The translations under genes and the position numbers were made by a program. Below, piece by piece: positions 5,593 through 13,252 of a stretch of 37,069 bases of DNA. Position 1 is the stretch's first letter. Every line of letters starts with the position of its first letter. The notes beneath the pieces are model-generated. The model made no database searches. It had not been told where the DNA came from and saw only the letters and a list, made by a program, of their open reading frames with translations. Source of the DNA: Candidatus Omnitrophota bacterium (lineage in GTDB: Bacteria > Omnitrophota > Gorgyraeia > 2-01-FULL-45-10); contig JAUYOL010000031.1 of NCBI GenBank assembly GCA_030695905.1, positions 1 to 37,069 on the forward strand, read 5' to 3'.

Positions 5593-7890
5593 AAACTCGA
5601 ACGTTTAACGCAAATCGGTTTAGACCGCCCTAAGCTTATTATTGGACTCGTAATTGTCATTAGCCTTTTCTTCATGGCGCAGTTTCCAAAGATTACAATC
5701 GATACCGATCCCAAGCATATGCTTCCTGCGGATTCTCCCGTTCGCCAGTATAACGATAAGGTGGAAAAAGACTTTGTCCTTCATCCTGATGTGATTGTAT
5801 TAGGAATAGTCAATACGGATGGGGTTTTTAACCCGCAGACCCTTACCTATATTAAGGATCTGACGAATGCTGTTCGGCAGATCCCCGGCGTAATCGTGCG
5901 GGATGTGGATAGTTTGTCAACCGTAGAGAATGTATTTTCTAATGAGGGTGAGCTTGTTGTCAGGCCTGCTTTAGGTGATATTCCACAGACTGAAAGTACG
6001 CTATCAGCTTTGCGCAAAAGCATTTTAGATAACTCGCTTTTTGCGGGGCGATTTATTTCTTCGGACGGGAAAGCCGTAGCGATCTTTATCCCTATAGAGC
6101 CGACCGCCAACGGTAAGGAAATAGCAGATAAAATCCGTACAGTACTGCCGAAAAATTCAGGTCAGAATCATTTTTATCTTGCAGGAGATCCGGTTGCCCG
6201 CGATACATTCGGAACAGAGATGTTTCGCCAGATGGCACTTTTTTCTCCTATAGCTGGTTTTGTGATGTGTGTCGCGTTATGGTTTATGTTTCGCAATGTC
6301 ACCGTGATTATTGCTAACATGGCTGTTGCAATGATCAGTATCATCTGGAGCATGGGAGGAATGATCGGCTTAGGGCTTCCTGTCCATATCATGAGCTCTA
6401 TGGCCCCGGTATTTTTAATGGCTATTGCAACCGATGCGGTTCACATTTTTAATGAGTTTGCCTTCCGATTAGGTGAAGGGCACGATAAACGCAAGGCCAT
6501 TCTGGAAACAATGAAAGTTGTTGCTCATCCAGTCTTTTATTCGGATGTCACCACAGCCGTGGGTTTTGCCGCGCTTGCGACAGTTACCATCGTTCCGGTC
6601 AAGATTTTCGGGCTTGTTGTTGCGTTTGGGACACTGGTTATCCTTCTTATGAGCTATACCTTTGTTCCGGCTCTACTTATGCTTATTCCCGAAAAGCATA
6701 TTTTAAAGCTTGCATCAGCGCAGGGAAAAGGAGATAAGCTACCCCCGTCGCTTTTACGTTTGGGACGTTTTTGTGTAGAAAAGGCCAAGCCAATCATACT
6801 TGTGGGTATCGTGCTGTTTATAGTGGCGATGGCAGGCCTTACGCGCATTCATGTTAATAACAATATGGTCCATTGGTTTAAATTCAATAGTGAAGTCAGG
6901 TCCGCAGATCGTCTCATGAATAAATATCTCGGTGGAACTTCCACAGCCTATTTGGTCGTTCAGGCCAAAGACGATGGTGCTGTGGGGGATCCCGTGTTTT
7001 TACGTCAAATTGAAGGCCTTCAGCGTGAATTGGAAAAAGACCCCCTTGTTGGGAAGACATTTTCCCTGGCAGACTATATTAAACGCACGAATCTGGTTAT
7101 GCATGATGATGCACCGCTATTCAATCGCATACCGGATTCTAAGCAAGAAGTAGGGCAATACCTGTTTCTTTTACAATCAGCGGCAAAACCTCGGCACCTT
7201 GATAACGTTGCTGATTTTTCTCTTAAAACTGCCAATATAATTATTCAGTTGAAAAGTTGGGATGCTGATACGATGAAGTCAGTAATTAGCCGGGCAAATA
7301 GCTTCTTTGCTTCGCATCCGTTGCCGGAAGGAGCGAATTTTAAACCAGCTGGAATCGCCTATTTTAATATGGTATGGAACCATGAGGTGCTTTGGGGGAT
7401 GGTTAACAGCTTCCTCTGGGGGCTCGTTCTGGTATTGATACTCCTTCTCTTCCAGACCCGTTCGTTTTTGTGGGGGGTATTGAGTTTTCTGCCGCTTCTT
7501 TTCACAATCGCGTTGATTTATGGCGTAGTCGGGTTAATCGGAAAAGACTTTGATATGCCGGTTGCCGTGCTATCCACACTTTCCTTGGGCATGGCTATTG
7601 ATTTTGCTATCCATTTCGTTGGGCGGTTCCATCAGCGGTATAAAGAAGACCCTCGCCTTAAAGAGGCGCTTATTTGGACGGTAGCCAGACCGGGGAAAGG
7701 CATTTTTCTTAATGCCACCCTTTTTGCCACGGGATTTGCAGTAATGGCTTTTGCAGCCTTAACTCCATATATCACCGTTGGAGTATTTATGGCGGCAATT
7801 ATGGTTCTTTCATCGGTAATGAGTGTTATTTATCTACCAGCCCTAATTCAATTAGGGCGTAGAAAACTAATCAAGGAAGGTGGCGTATGA
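5590..7890 (+). CDS. RND-superfamily exporter (MMPL/HpnN-like)
   Basis: A 766-residue inner-membrane transporter with the duplicated RND layout. One transmembrane segment (about 15-32) is followed by a periplasmic domain (about 40-210) and five segments starting near 218, including IATDAVHIFNEF. A second single segment lies near 399-417, then another periplasmic domain, then a final cluster containing the mirrored MAIDFAIHFVGRF. At this length it belongs to the MMPL/HpnN-like branch that moves lipids or other hydrophobic molecules, not the 1000-residue AcrB drug pumps. It overlaps the next gene by ATGA. With LolA-like and barrel genes behind it, lipid trafficking to the outer membrane is the best inference; substrate unknown. 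Confidence 0.85.
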   Translation: MKLERLTQIGLDRPKLIIGLVIVISLFFMAQFPKITIDTDPKHMLPADSPVRQYNDKVEKDFVLHPDVIVLGIVNTDGVFNPQTLTYIKDLTNAVRQIPGVIVRDVDSLSTVENVFSNEGELVVRPALGDIPQTESTLSALRKSILDNSLFAGRFISSDGKAVAIFIPIEPTANGKEIADKIRTVLPKNSGQNHFYLAGDPVARDTFGTEMFRQMALFSPIAGFVMCVALWFMFRNVTVIIANMAVAMISIIWSMGGMIGLGLPVHIMSSMAPVFLMAIATDAVHIFNEFAFRLGEGHDKRKAILETMKVVAHPVFYSDVTTAVGFAALATVTIVPVKIFGLVVAFGTLVILLMSYTFVPALLMLIPEKHILKLASAQGKGDKLPPSLLRLGRFCVEKAKPIILVGIVLFIVAMAGLTRIHVNNNMVHWFKFNSEVRSADRLMNKYLGGTSTAYLVVQAKDDGAVGDPVFLRQIEGLQRELEKDPLVGKTFSLADYIKRTNLVMHDDAPLFNRIPDSKQEVGQYLFLLQSAAKPRHLDNVADFSLKTANIIIQLKSWDADTMKSVISRANSFFASHPLPEGANFKPAGIAYFNMVWNHEVLWGMVNSFLWGLVLVLILLLFQTRSFLWGVLSFLPLLFTIALIYGVVGLIGKDFDMPVAVLSTLSLGMAIDFAIHFVGRFHQRYKEDPRLKEALIWTVARPGKGIFLNATLFATGFAVMAFAALTPYITVGVFMAAIMVLSSVMSVIYLPALIQLGRRKLIKEGGV

Positions 7891-8708
7891 AAAAAATACT
7901 CTATGTTTCAGCTGTTGTTTTTATGTTATTTGTGAGCGGTTTTTACACGAATAATGTTTATGCCGAAGACACGCAAAGCGGAAAGACGGCGATGAGTGAT
8001 ATGCTTTTAGCTTATTACTATCCTCAGATAGATGCTAAAAGCGAGATATCTATGCGCATCGTGAACCGTCAAGGCCAAGTCCGAGAGCGGCGCTTAACCA
8101 TGCTTCGTCTTAATGATACACCCGGCGGCGATCAGTCTTATTACATCTATTTTCACGAACCTGCAGATGTTAAAGGGATGAGTTTTCTGGTATTGAAGCA
8201 CATTGGCCGCGATGATGATCGCTGGATGTATTTACCTGCGATAGATCTGGTCAAGCGCATTGCTTCAAGTGACAAGCGTACTAGCTTTGCGGGATCAGAC
8301 TTTACTTATGAGGATGTTTCAGGACGCGCTCTTGATGAGGACGCTAATGATCTGATGGGCGAAGAAAGTCTTGGCACGCAACCCTGCCTTGTGGTTAAAA
8401 GCACGCCGAAACGTCCGGACGAAGCAGGATTTAGCTATCGGAAATTCTGGATTGATAAAGTAACGCATCTTCCGCTTAAAGTAGAGCACTATGACCTCAA
8501 GGGAAAGCTTTACAAGGTTTATGAAACCCAGGAGATTCAAACTATTCAAGGCACACCGACAATCGCGAAAGCGGTAATGAAGGATCTCGAGGGTGAGCGG
8601 TATACCGAAATTACTATGAAAAAAGTTTCCTATAATGTGGGAGTTACCTCGGATATTTTCCAAGAAAGACTACTACGCAGACCTCCTAGACAATGGATTG
8701 GAGATTAA
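7887..8708 (+). CDS. Periplasmic LolA-like outer-membrane lipoprotein-sorting protein
   Basis: A 273-residue exported protein with a clear signal peptide (MKKILYVSAVVFMLFVSGFY, cleavage expected near VYA-ED). The mature part fits the LolA-like family (outer membrane lipoprotein-sorting protein): alternating strands with RERRLTMLRL, YYIYFHEPADVKGMSFLVLK, DDRWMYLPAIDLVKRIASSDKRTSFAGSDFTYED, then KFWIDKVTHLPLKVEHYD. Such proteins bind acyl chains in a half-barrel and partner with RND exporters. ATGA coupling to the RND gene supports joint function as the periplasmic carrier. Confidence 0.88.
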   Translation: MKKILYVSAVVFMLFVSGFYTNNVYAEDTQSGKTAMSDMLLAYYYPQIDAKSEISMRIVNRQGQVRERRLTMLRLNDTPGGDQSYYIYFHEPADVKGMSFLVLKHIGRDDDRWMYLPAIDLVKRIASSDKRTSFAGSDFTYEDVSGRALDEDANDLMGEESLGTQPCLVVKSTPKRPDEAGFSYRKFWIDKVTHLPLKVEHYDLKGKLYKVYETQEIQTIQGTPTIAKAVMKDLEGERYTEITMKKVSYNVGVTSDIFQERLLRRPPRQWIGD

Positions 8709-8740
8709 AAAGAACTTTATTCTTGTTAAAGCTGATTACC

Positions 8741-10051
8741 ATGACAAAGATGAATATTAATAAAATATTGGCAATTCTGATGGCGATAGCTATGGTAAGT
8801 ATGTGTGTGTCCACCGTAGCGCCTGCCGCCGAAGCGCCAAAGCTCCATGGCTTTGTCGAAACCGACATTGGGCTGAAAGTTAATGATGACAAGCTGGCGT
8901 CGAAGAATGGCTACAATATGGCAGAGCAGCGGGCAGAGTTCAAGCTACGGTATTTTCCTGATGAGCTTGCCATCCTTAAAGAGTGGAACACCGAGATCTT
9001 CTTCAAGACCGATGTCCTCATGGATGAGTATACGGAACAACCAAAGTGGTGGGGGCCACGGGAACTATATATAGCTTTTACGCCCTTCAGTTTCGCGGAT
9101 GTTAAGATCGGCGAACAGATACTGACATGGGGCACGGGGGACTATATATTCATAAACGACCAGTTCCCGAAAGACTACACATCGTTCATCATAGGAAGGG
9201 ACGATGAGTATCTTAAGCTGCCGTCATATGCGGGACGTCTTACGCTCTCTAGTTCGTTCGCATCTCTCGACCTTGTGGCCATACCGGCATTTACGCCTAA
9301 TAATGTGCCGAATGGAAACAGGATCTCCTTCTTTGATCCATTGTTTAACCGGATAGTTGGGACGCAGTCTAACCGATACTTTGTCGAGCCTCCGATGAAG
9401 ATCAGTAATACCGAAGTGGCAGCGCGGCTTTATGGGACAGTGAATAGCTACGAATGGGCTCTCTATTATAACCACGGTTATTATAAGAGTCCCGTAGGTT
9501 ACAAGAACCAACAGACAGGGTTGCTTTATTATCCCGAGCTCGATGTCTACGGAGCAAGCATCCAGGGGCCCGTTCCGGTTGTTGGCGGCATAGTTAATTT
9601 TGAAACAGGCCTCCTGGATTCAAAAGAAGATGATTATGCCAAGAACCGATTAGTGCAAGATTCGACCGTGCAGTATCTCGTTGGGTATAAGCGTGGGTTC
9701 AAGAACGATTTTGAAGTGGGTCTCCAGTACTATATTATACAGATGCTTCACTATGCTGCCTATAAGAACAGCCTTCTACCCGGGGACTCACAAGATGACA
9801 AGGTATATCAGCAGTTCACGTTGCGACTAACAAAGCTCTTCGCGAACCAAACGGTTAACGCGTCCATCTTTGTATTTTATAGTCCCGTAGACCACGATAC
9901 ATACCTCAGGCCTTCACTCTCATGGAAAGCCACAGATGCGTGGAGTATTGTCATTGGCGGTAATATATTTCTCGGAAACCAAAATAATGCGGATTGGGGC
10001 CAGTTTAAGGGCGATTCTAATATTTATTGCCGTTTACGTTACAGTTATTAA
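8741..10051 (+). CDS. Outer-membrane beta-barrel protein, DUF1302-like
   Basis: About 436 residues from the chosen ATG at 8741; an in-frame ATG at 8693 would overlap the previous gene and bury the signal peptide. The signal peptide runs to about VAPAAEA. The rest alternates short amphipathic strands ending in a terminal aromatic strand (NIYCRLRYSY), the hallmark of an outer-membrane barrel. KIGEQILTWGTGDYIFINDQ and VAIPAFTPNNVPNGNR resemble DUF1302-type porin-like proteins often encoded with RND and LolA-fold partners. It is the likely outer-membrane end of the RND-LolA pathway. Family assignment is from memory of motifs and is moderate. Confidence 0.7.
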   Translation: MTKMNINKILAILMAIAMVSMCVSTVAPAAEAPKLHGFVETDIGLKVNDDKLASKNGYNMAEQRAEFKLRYFPDELAILKEWNTEIFFKTDVLMDEYTEQPKWWGPRELYIAFTPFSFADVKIGEQILTWGTGDYIFINDQFPKDYTSFIIGRDDEYLKLPSYAGRLTLSSSFASLDLVAIPAFTPNNVPNGNRISFFDPLFNRIVGTQSNRYFVEPPMKISNTEVAARLYGTVNSYEWALYYNHGYYKSPVGYKNQQTGLLYYPELDVYGASIQGPVPVVGGIVNFETGLLDSKEDDYAKNRLVQDSTVQYLVGYKRGFKNDFEVGLQYYIIQMLHYAAYKNSLLPGDSQDDKVYQQFTLRLTKLFANQTVNASIFVFYSPVDHDTYLRPSLSWKATDAWSIVIGGNIFLGNQNNADWGQFKGDSNIYCRLRYSY

Positions 10052-10105
10052 GCCCTTCGACAGGCTCAGGGCTTAATCCTGAGCGAAGCCGAAGGATTAA
10101 GGAGG
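10051..10105 (+). repeat. REP-like palindrome, second copy
   Basis: GCTCAGG (10064-10070), a seven-base loop and CCTGAGC (10078-10084) lie inside an outer CTTCG/CGAAG pair. The element begins at the porin stop codon and ends at AAGGAGG, the ribosome site of the next gene. Same family as 5542-5592. Confidence 0.85.
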
Positions 10106-10111
10106 AGCGTC

Positions 10112-10294
10112 ATGGTGGATAGAACTTTGCGTGGTATCGCAGGCTCATTCATACTTATAAGTCTCGTGCTGGCTCATTACGTAAGTCCGATATGGCTATG
10201 GTTTACCGCATTCGTAGGGTTTAATCTCTTCCAATCCGCATTTACGAACTGGTGTCCGATGATGTGGGTGTTGAAAAAGTGTGGGGTGAAATAA
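10112..10294 (+). CDS. DUF2892 (YgaP-type) inner-membrane protein
   Basis: A 60-residue protein with two hydrophobic segments and the DUF2892 pattern: an opening VDRTLRGIAGS, a middle LWFTAFVGFNLFQSAFTNWCPMMWVLKKCG. The family is the membrane half of YgaP and is often linked to rhodanese or other sulfur-handling proteins. The two cysteines (NWCP and KKCG) are conserved in the family. An AAGGAGG from the preceding repeat gives a strong start. A TlpA-like gene follows nine bases after the stop, consistent with a thiol/redox unit. Confidence 0.88.
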   Translation: MVDRTLRGIAGSFILISLVLAHYVSPIWLWFTAFVGFNLFQSAFTNWCPMMWVLKKCGVK

Positions 10295-10303
10295 AACAAA
10301 AAT

Positions 10304-10876
10304 ATGAGGCTTGATATGAAACATCATAACCTGCATGGGCTGCTAATAATTATGTTAATTTTGACCTCAGCGGTTTTCACATTGAGACAGGAACAAGCCG
10401 GAGCCGAAGGTGCGTCTAGATTCATTCCTGAGACTGGAAATCAAGTCCCTGATTTTGCCCTGAATGATTTTAATGGCGGAAAATTCGTGCTTTCGGAGCC
10501 TAAAAAAGATACCAGTGCCATCCTTTTATGGTTTACCAATCTCTGTGGTGGTTGTCAGATGAAACTTCCCGAAATAGAAAAGGTTGACAATCTCTATAAA
10601 GAAAAGGGAGTTGAGGTAATCGCTATAAGTGTACTTGGAGAAGACAGAAAAACTGTTGAAAATATAATTCGTGAAAAGGGAATAACATTTAGATTTCTAT
10701 ACGACCCACAGGGTGAAGTGACAGGGCTATTTAGCGGAGAATATTATCCGGGCGCCTGCCCTTTAAAGAATATTTTTCTGATAGATAGAAACAGAAAAAT
10801 CATATATGTAAGCCATTACCCCGGAATAGAAGAATCAGAACTAATTGTACAGTTAGAAAAAATAAAGAAAAAGTAA
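10304..10876 (+). CDS. TlpA/AhpC-type thioredoxin-fold protein, membrane-anchored
   Basis: A 190-residue protein with an N-terminal hydrophobic anchor or signal (about 11-26) and a thioredoxin-like domain. The AhpC/TSA-Redoxin opening is QVPDFALNDFNGGKF; the CxxC is CGGC at residues 81-84 (WFTNLCGGCQMKLPEI). The closing strand-helix is FLIDRNRKIIYVSHYPG. It should act outside the cytoplasmic membrane as a thiol-disulfide reductase, perhaps serving the haem-binding protein encoded next. A start at the second Met (residue 5) is possible. Confidence 0.85.
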   Translation: MRLDMKHHNLHGLLIIMLILTSAVFTLRQEQAGAEGASRFIPETGNQVPDFALNDFNGGKFVLSEPKKDTSAILLWFTNLCGGCQMKLPEIEKVDNLYKEKGVEVIAISVLGEDRKTVENIIREKGITFRFLYDPQGEVTGLFSGEYYPGACPLKNIFLIDRNRKIIYVSHYPGIEESELIVQLEKIKKK

Positions 10877-10916
10877 AACATTGTATAATATCTGCATAAT
10901 TCAAAAGGAGACGAAG

Positions 10917-11522
10917 ATGAAGAAAAAAATAATTGAGATCTCAACGTTGTTGATATTGGTAGCATTTGCAAGGGATGTATGGGCATACCCACCTGCTGTT
11001 GGGATACTCGGAGAGGCGAAAAATTGTCTTTCCTGTCACGTGAATAACGGGCCCTGGAAAGATGATGGGTTGACTATTATTGATATTCTGGACAAGGGGA
11101 CAAAAAAGTCGTTAAAACAGATTGATGGGAGCTTTCTCATTGAGGTCAAGAGGGGTGAGAAAAAAACAATCCTCACAGTAATCGGTCGCTCAAAAGCAGA
11201 CAAAGAGGAATCTCCTTACAGAAATGCTTGGCTTTATGTAGATCCTAGAACCATAGGAACAACTTCTTTGTCAAAGTTCGCGCCCGGATGGGATGTGAAT
11301 TTACCGATGTCATGCAGAATTGTCGGGGATACATTAGAAGGATATGAAGGAACAAAAATTTCTGTTCTTCCAATGACAATTCAACCTTCTGATGCTGCCC
11401 AAGATGCAGAATTGATGCTCCAGGTTATGCCTACAAAAGGTGAATCTGTCAAAGGCAAACCAAAAGAAGGAATGATAGGCAACTATTTTGAACGAAAGGT
11501 TAAGTTAAAAGTCATGGACTAA
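10917..11522 (+). CDS. Periplasmic protein with a single c-type haem motif
   Basis: A 201-residue protein with a signal peptide (MKKKIIEISTLLILVAFARD, cleavage near VWA-YP) and one CxxCH motif, CLSCH at residues 37-41. The ATG at 10917 is chosen because AAGGAG lies nearby; starting at 10881 would disrupt the signal peptide. The rest looks like a beta-sandwich with a conserved NAWLYVDPRTIG and a C-terminal KVKLKV strand. I do not recognise the family. The TlpA-like gene before it could reduce the haem-site cysteines. Whether haem is attached depends on cytochrome-maturation genes not in this window. Confidence 0.7.
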   Translation: MKKKIIEISTLLILVAFARDVWAYPPAVGILGEAKNCLSCHVNNGPWKDDGLTIIDILDKGTKKSLKQIDGSFLIEVKRGEKKTILTVIGRSKADKEESPYRNAWLYVDPRTIGTTSLSKFAPGWDVNLPMSCRIVGDTLEGYEGTKISVLPMTIQPSDAAQDAELMLQVMPTKGESVKGKPKEGMIGNYFERKVKLKVMD

Positions 11523-11629
11523 TGTCGTAAAAAGAGAATATCCAAAGGTCGATTTCATTACGGATACCCAGAAAGACGCCTTATGACATTGACTTATGGA
11601 TAAAGTTACCAAGAAAGAAAGGGTGCATT

Positions 11630-11983
11630 ATGGATAAAATTACAGTTATTTTAAATGAAGGACCAAATACTATGCGTTCATGGAATGGGATACGCCTGGC
11701 CGGGGGCCTGTTGGATGTGAATATAGAGGCAGAGATAATTTTGTTCGATGAAGCGGTTTTCTGCGCTAAGAAAGCACAAAATCCTCCGGAGGAATTGAAA
11801 GGCTTAAACCTCGCCCAAAAATTATCAGAATTAATCAAGCTGGGCGTTAAAGTCTTGGTTTGCGGAAGTTGCTGTGAAGCAAGAGGACTGAAAAAGGAAG
11901 AGTTAATCGAAGGTGCCGAAGTCTGTTGCCTGACAGATGTTGCCAATGCCATAAAAACAAGCAAACAAACGCTGGTATTTTAG
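11630..11983 (+). CDS. DsrE/TusD-like sulfur-relay family protein
   Basis: A 117-residue cytoplasmic protein of the DsrE fold: KITVILNEGPNTMRSWNGIRLAGGLLDV as the first strand-helix, AEIILFDEAVFCAKK, and the active-site region VLVCGSCCEARGL (Cys78, Cys81, Cys82). The cysteine-rich VCGSCCEARG loop is typical of the single-gene group whose members carry persulfide sulfur. It lies 13 bases upstream of the methyltransferase gene. Together with DUF2892 and the TlpA-like protein this points to sulfur or thiol chemistry, though substrate is unknown. Confidence 0.85.
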   Translation: MDKITVILNEGPNTMRSWNGIRLAGGLLDVNIEAEIILFDEAVFCAKKAQNPPEELKGLNLAQKLSELIKLGVKVLVCGSCCEARGLKKEELIEGAEVCCLTDVANAIKTSKQTLVF

Positions 11984-11995
11984 AGGAGGTATCAA

Positions 11996-12739
11996 ATGCT
12001 CAATATAAACCCGGATGAAATCAAGAAATTAGTTAAGAATAAATATAGCGAAGTATCAAAAAACCCTTGTGGTGTATTTAATTTTCCGGTAGGCAAAATG
12101 TTTGCCTTAAAAGTAGGCTATCCTAAAGAGGTATTGGATAAATTGCCCTCTTCCCTGACCGAATCCTTTACCGGAGCGAATAACCCCCAATCCTTTATAG
12201 AATTAAAAAAAGGAGAGGTGGTCTTAGATCTGGGTTGTGGAGCAGGGTTGGATCTTTACTTTTATGCCAAGGCCGTCGGAGAAAAGGGCAAAGCTTATGG
12301 CCTCGACATCTCAGAAGATATGATGAACAAGGCAAAACGAAACATGGAACTGGCAGGGATAAAGAACACGGAAATTTCTGTAGGTGAATCCGACAATCTC
12401 TCCTTTAACGATAATTTTTTTGACGTCGTTGCCAGTAACGGCATATATAACCTTTCTCCTGATAAAGAAGCAGTGATGAAAGAAGTTTACCGCGTATTAA
12501 AACCGGGAGGCCGGACTGTATTTTGTGAGATTGTTTTAAAAGAGCTTTTGTCGGAAGAGGAAAGAAAAAGTCACAGCGATTGGTTCAGGTGCATCGGAGG
12601 CGCGTTAGTGGAAAAGGACTTCCTGGCTCTTATGGAGAAAACGGGATTCAAGAACATAGAAGTCATCTCTAAATGCCGCAATGCCAGAACAGGTCACCTA
12701 TTAGCCCTTTGCGCTAACATCAAGGCTTATAAGATATAA
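11996..12739 (+). CDS. ArsM-like SAM-dependent methyltransferase lacking key cysteines
   Basis: A 247-residue class I methyltransferase with the ArsM-like start (IKKLVKNKYSEVSKNPCG) and SAM motif VLDLGCGAGLDL (about 77-88). SNGIYNLSPDKEAV (about 148-160) corresponds to the ArsM segment that normally reads S-N-C-V-I-N-L, but the cysteine is glycine here. FTGANNP (58-64) replaces the usual cysteine-containing loop before motif I. Cys25 and Cys199 (WFRCIGGAL) remain. Canonical ArsM binds As(III) through the two cysteines equivalent to 149 and 199, so this enzyme may use another substrate. AGGAGG precedes the ATG. Confidence 0.85.
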   Translation: MLNINPDEIKKLVKNKYSEVSKNPCGVFNFPVGKMFALKVGYPKEVLDKLPSSLTESFTGANNPQSFIELKKGEVVLDLGCGAGLDLYFYAKAVGEKGKAYGLDISEDMMNKAKRNMELAGIKNTEISVGESDNLSFNDNFFDVVASNGIYNLSPDKEAVMKEVYRVLKPGGRTVFCEIVLKELLSEEERKSHSDWFRCIGGALVEKDFLALMEKTGFKNIEVISKCRNARTGHLLALCANIKAYKI

Positions 12740-12812
12740 AAATAAAACTTTTTCATGAAAATATTTATTGATAGGTCTTTTTTGTTGCGTTATCATATAT
12801 GCATATACGAAT

Positions 12813-12920
12813 ATGAAAAAGAAAACATATCCCATAAAGTTGTGCACTGGTTTTTTCAGGGCATTATCCGATCTAACGCGGCTTAATATCGTAATGCTGC
12901 TTGTACGAGAAGTCGTTTAA
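12813..12920 (+). pseudogene. Relic of an arsR-type regulator gene
   Basis: A 35-residue stub whose FRALSDLTRLNIVMLL matches the first conserved helices of ArsR repressors (usual form F-K-A-L-S-D-P-T-R-L-R-I). TAA then stops it before the DNA-binding helix; a further stretch in the same frame (ADEEVQALPTRF) is not recognisable. AT-rich palindromes (ATATGCATAT, CATAT-ACGA-ATATG) precede the ATG and may be the old operator. Confidence 0.65.
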
Positions 12921-13037
12921 ACTGACACACGGGCAGATGAAGAAGTGCAGGCACTTCCCACGAGATTCATTTAGAAGAAGTGCCCTCCGAAGCTCCCTCT
13001 CGTTTACGCATAGGGGAGCGTAGGAGGGCAACATGTT
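12921..13037. other. Chain of overlapping hairpins between two gene relics
   Basis: GAAGTGC-AG-GCACTTC (12942-12957) is a perfect hairpin. Its right arm can instead pair with GAAGTGCC (12977-12984), whose end overlaps the left arm of a third hairpin. That third hairpin is TGCCCTCC (12981-12988)/GGAGGGCA (13023-13030) with inner GCTCCC/GGGAGC. The third hairpin ends eight bases before the GIY-YIG relic. The folds are mutually exclusive. Confidence 0.6.
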
Positions 13038-13190
13038 ATGTATTGCGTCTATATCCTCCAGAGCCTAAAAGACAAAAGTTATTGCACGGGCCTTGCTACG
13101 GATGTAGAAGCTCGTCTGAAAAAGCCCTGCATTTTGAGAAATAGCTTAAATCCGATTAGCAGCGGAATACTTGCCATAAGAAGCATTTGA
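13038..13190 (+). pseudogene. Truncated GIY-YIG nuclease domain
   Basis: Translation from ATG 13038 gives 50 residues beginning MYCVYILQSLKDKSYCTGLA and continuing with TDVEARLKK. This matches the first strand pair and helix of stand-alone GIY-YIG proteins (usual V-Y-I-L ... Y-x-G ... RL-x-x-H). After RLKK the sequence no longer fits: the conserved H-N-x-G and the rest of the domain are missing. The gene is a fragment. It lies directly behind a long GC-rich hairpin. Confidence 0.75.
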
Positions 13191-13199
13191 TGATATAAT
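13171..13199 (+). promoter_or_regulatory. Promoter of the fic gene
   Basis: TTGCCA (13171-13176), a 17-base spacer and TATAAT (13194-13199). Transcription would start near 13206, leaving a leader of about 47 bases. It overlaps the end of the GIY-YIG relic. Confidence 0.7.
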
Positions 13200-13252
13200 T
13201 GTATCACATATTGAAGCGATTAATAGCCATAATCGCCTCAGAAAGCATACAT

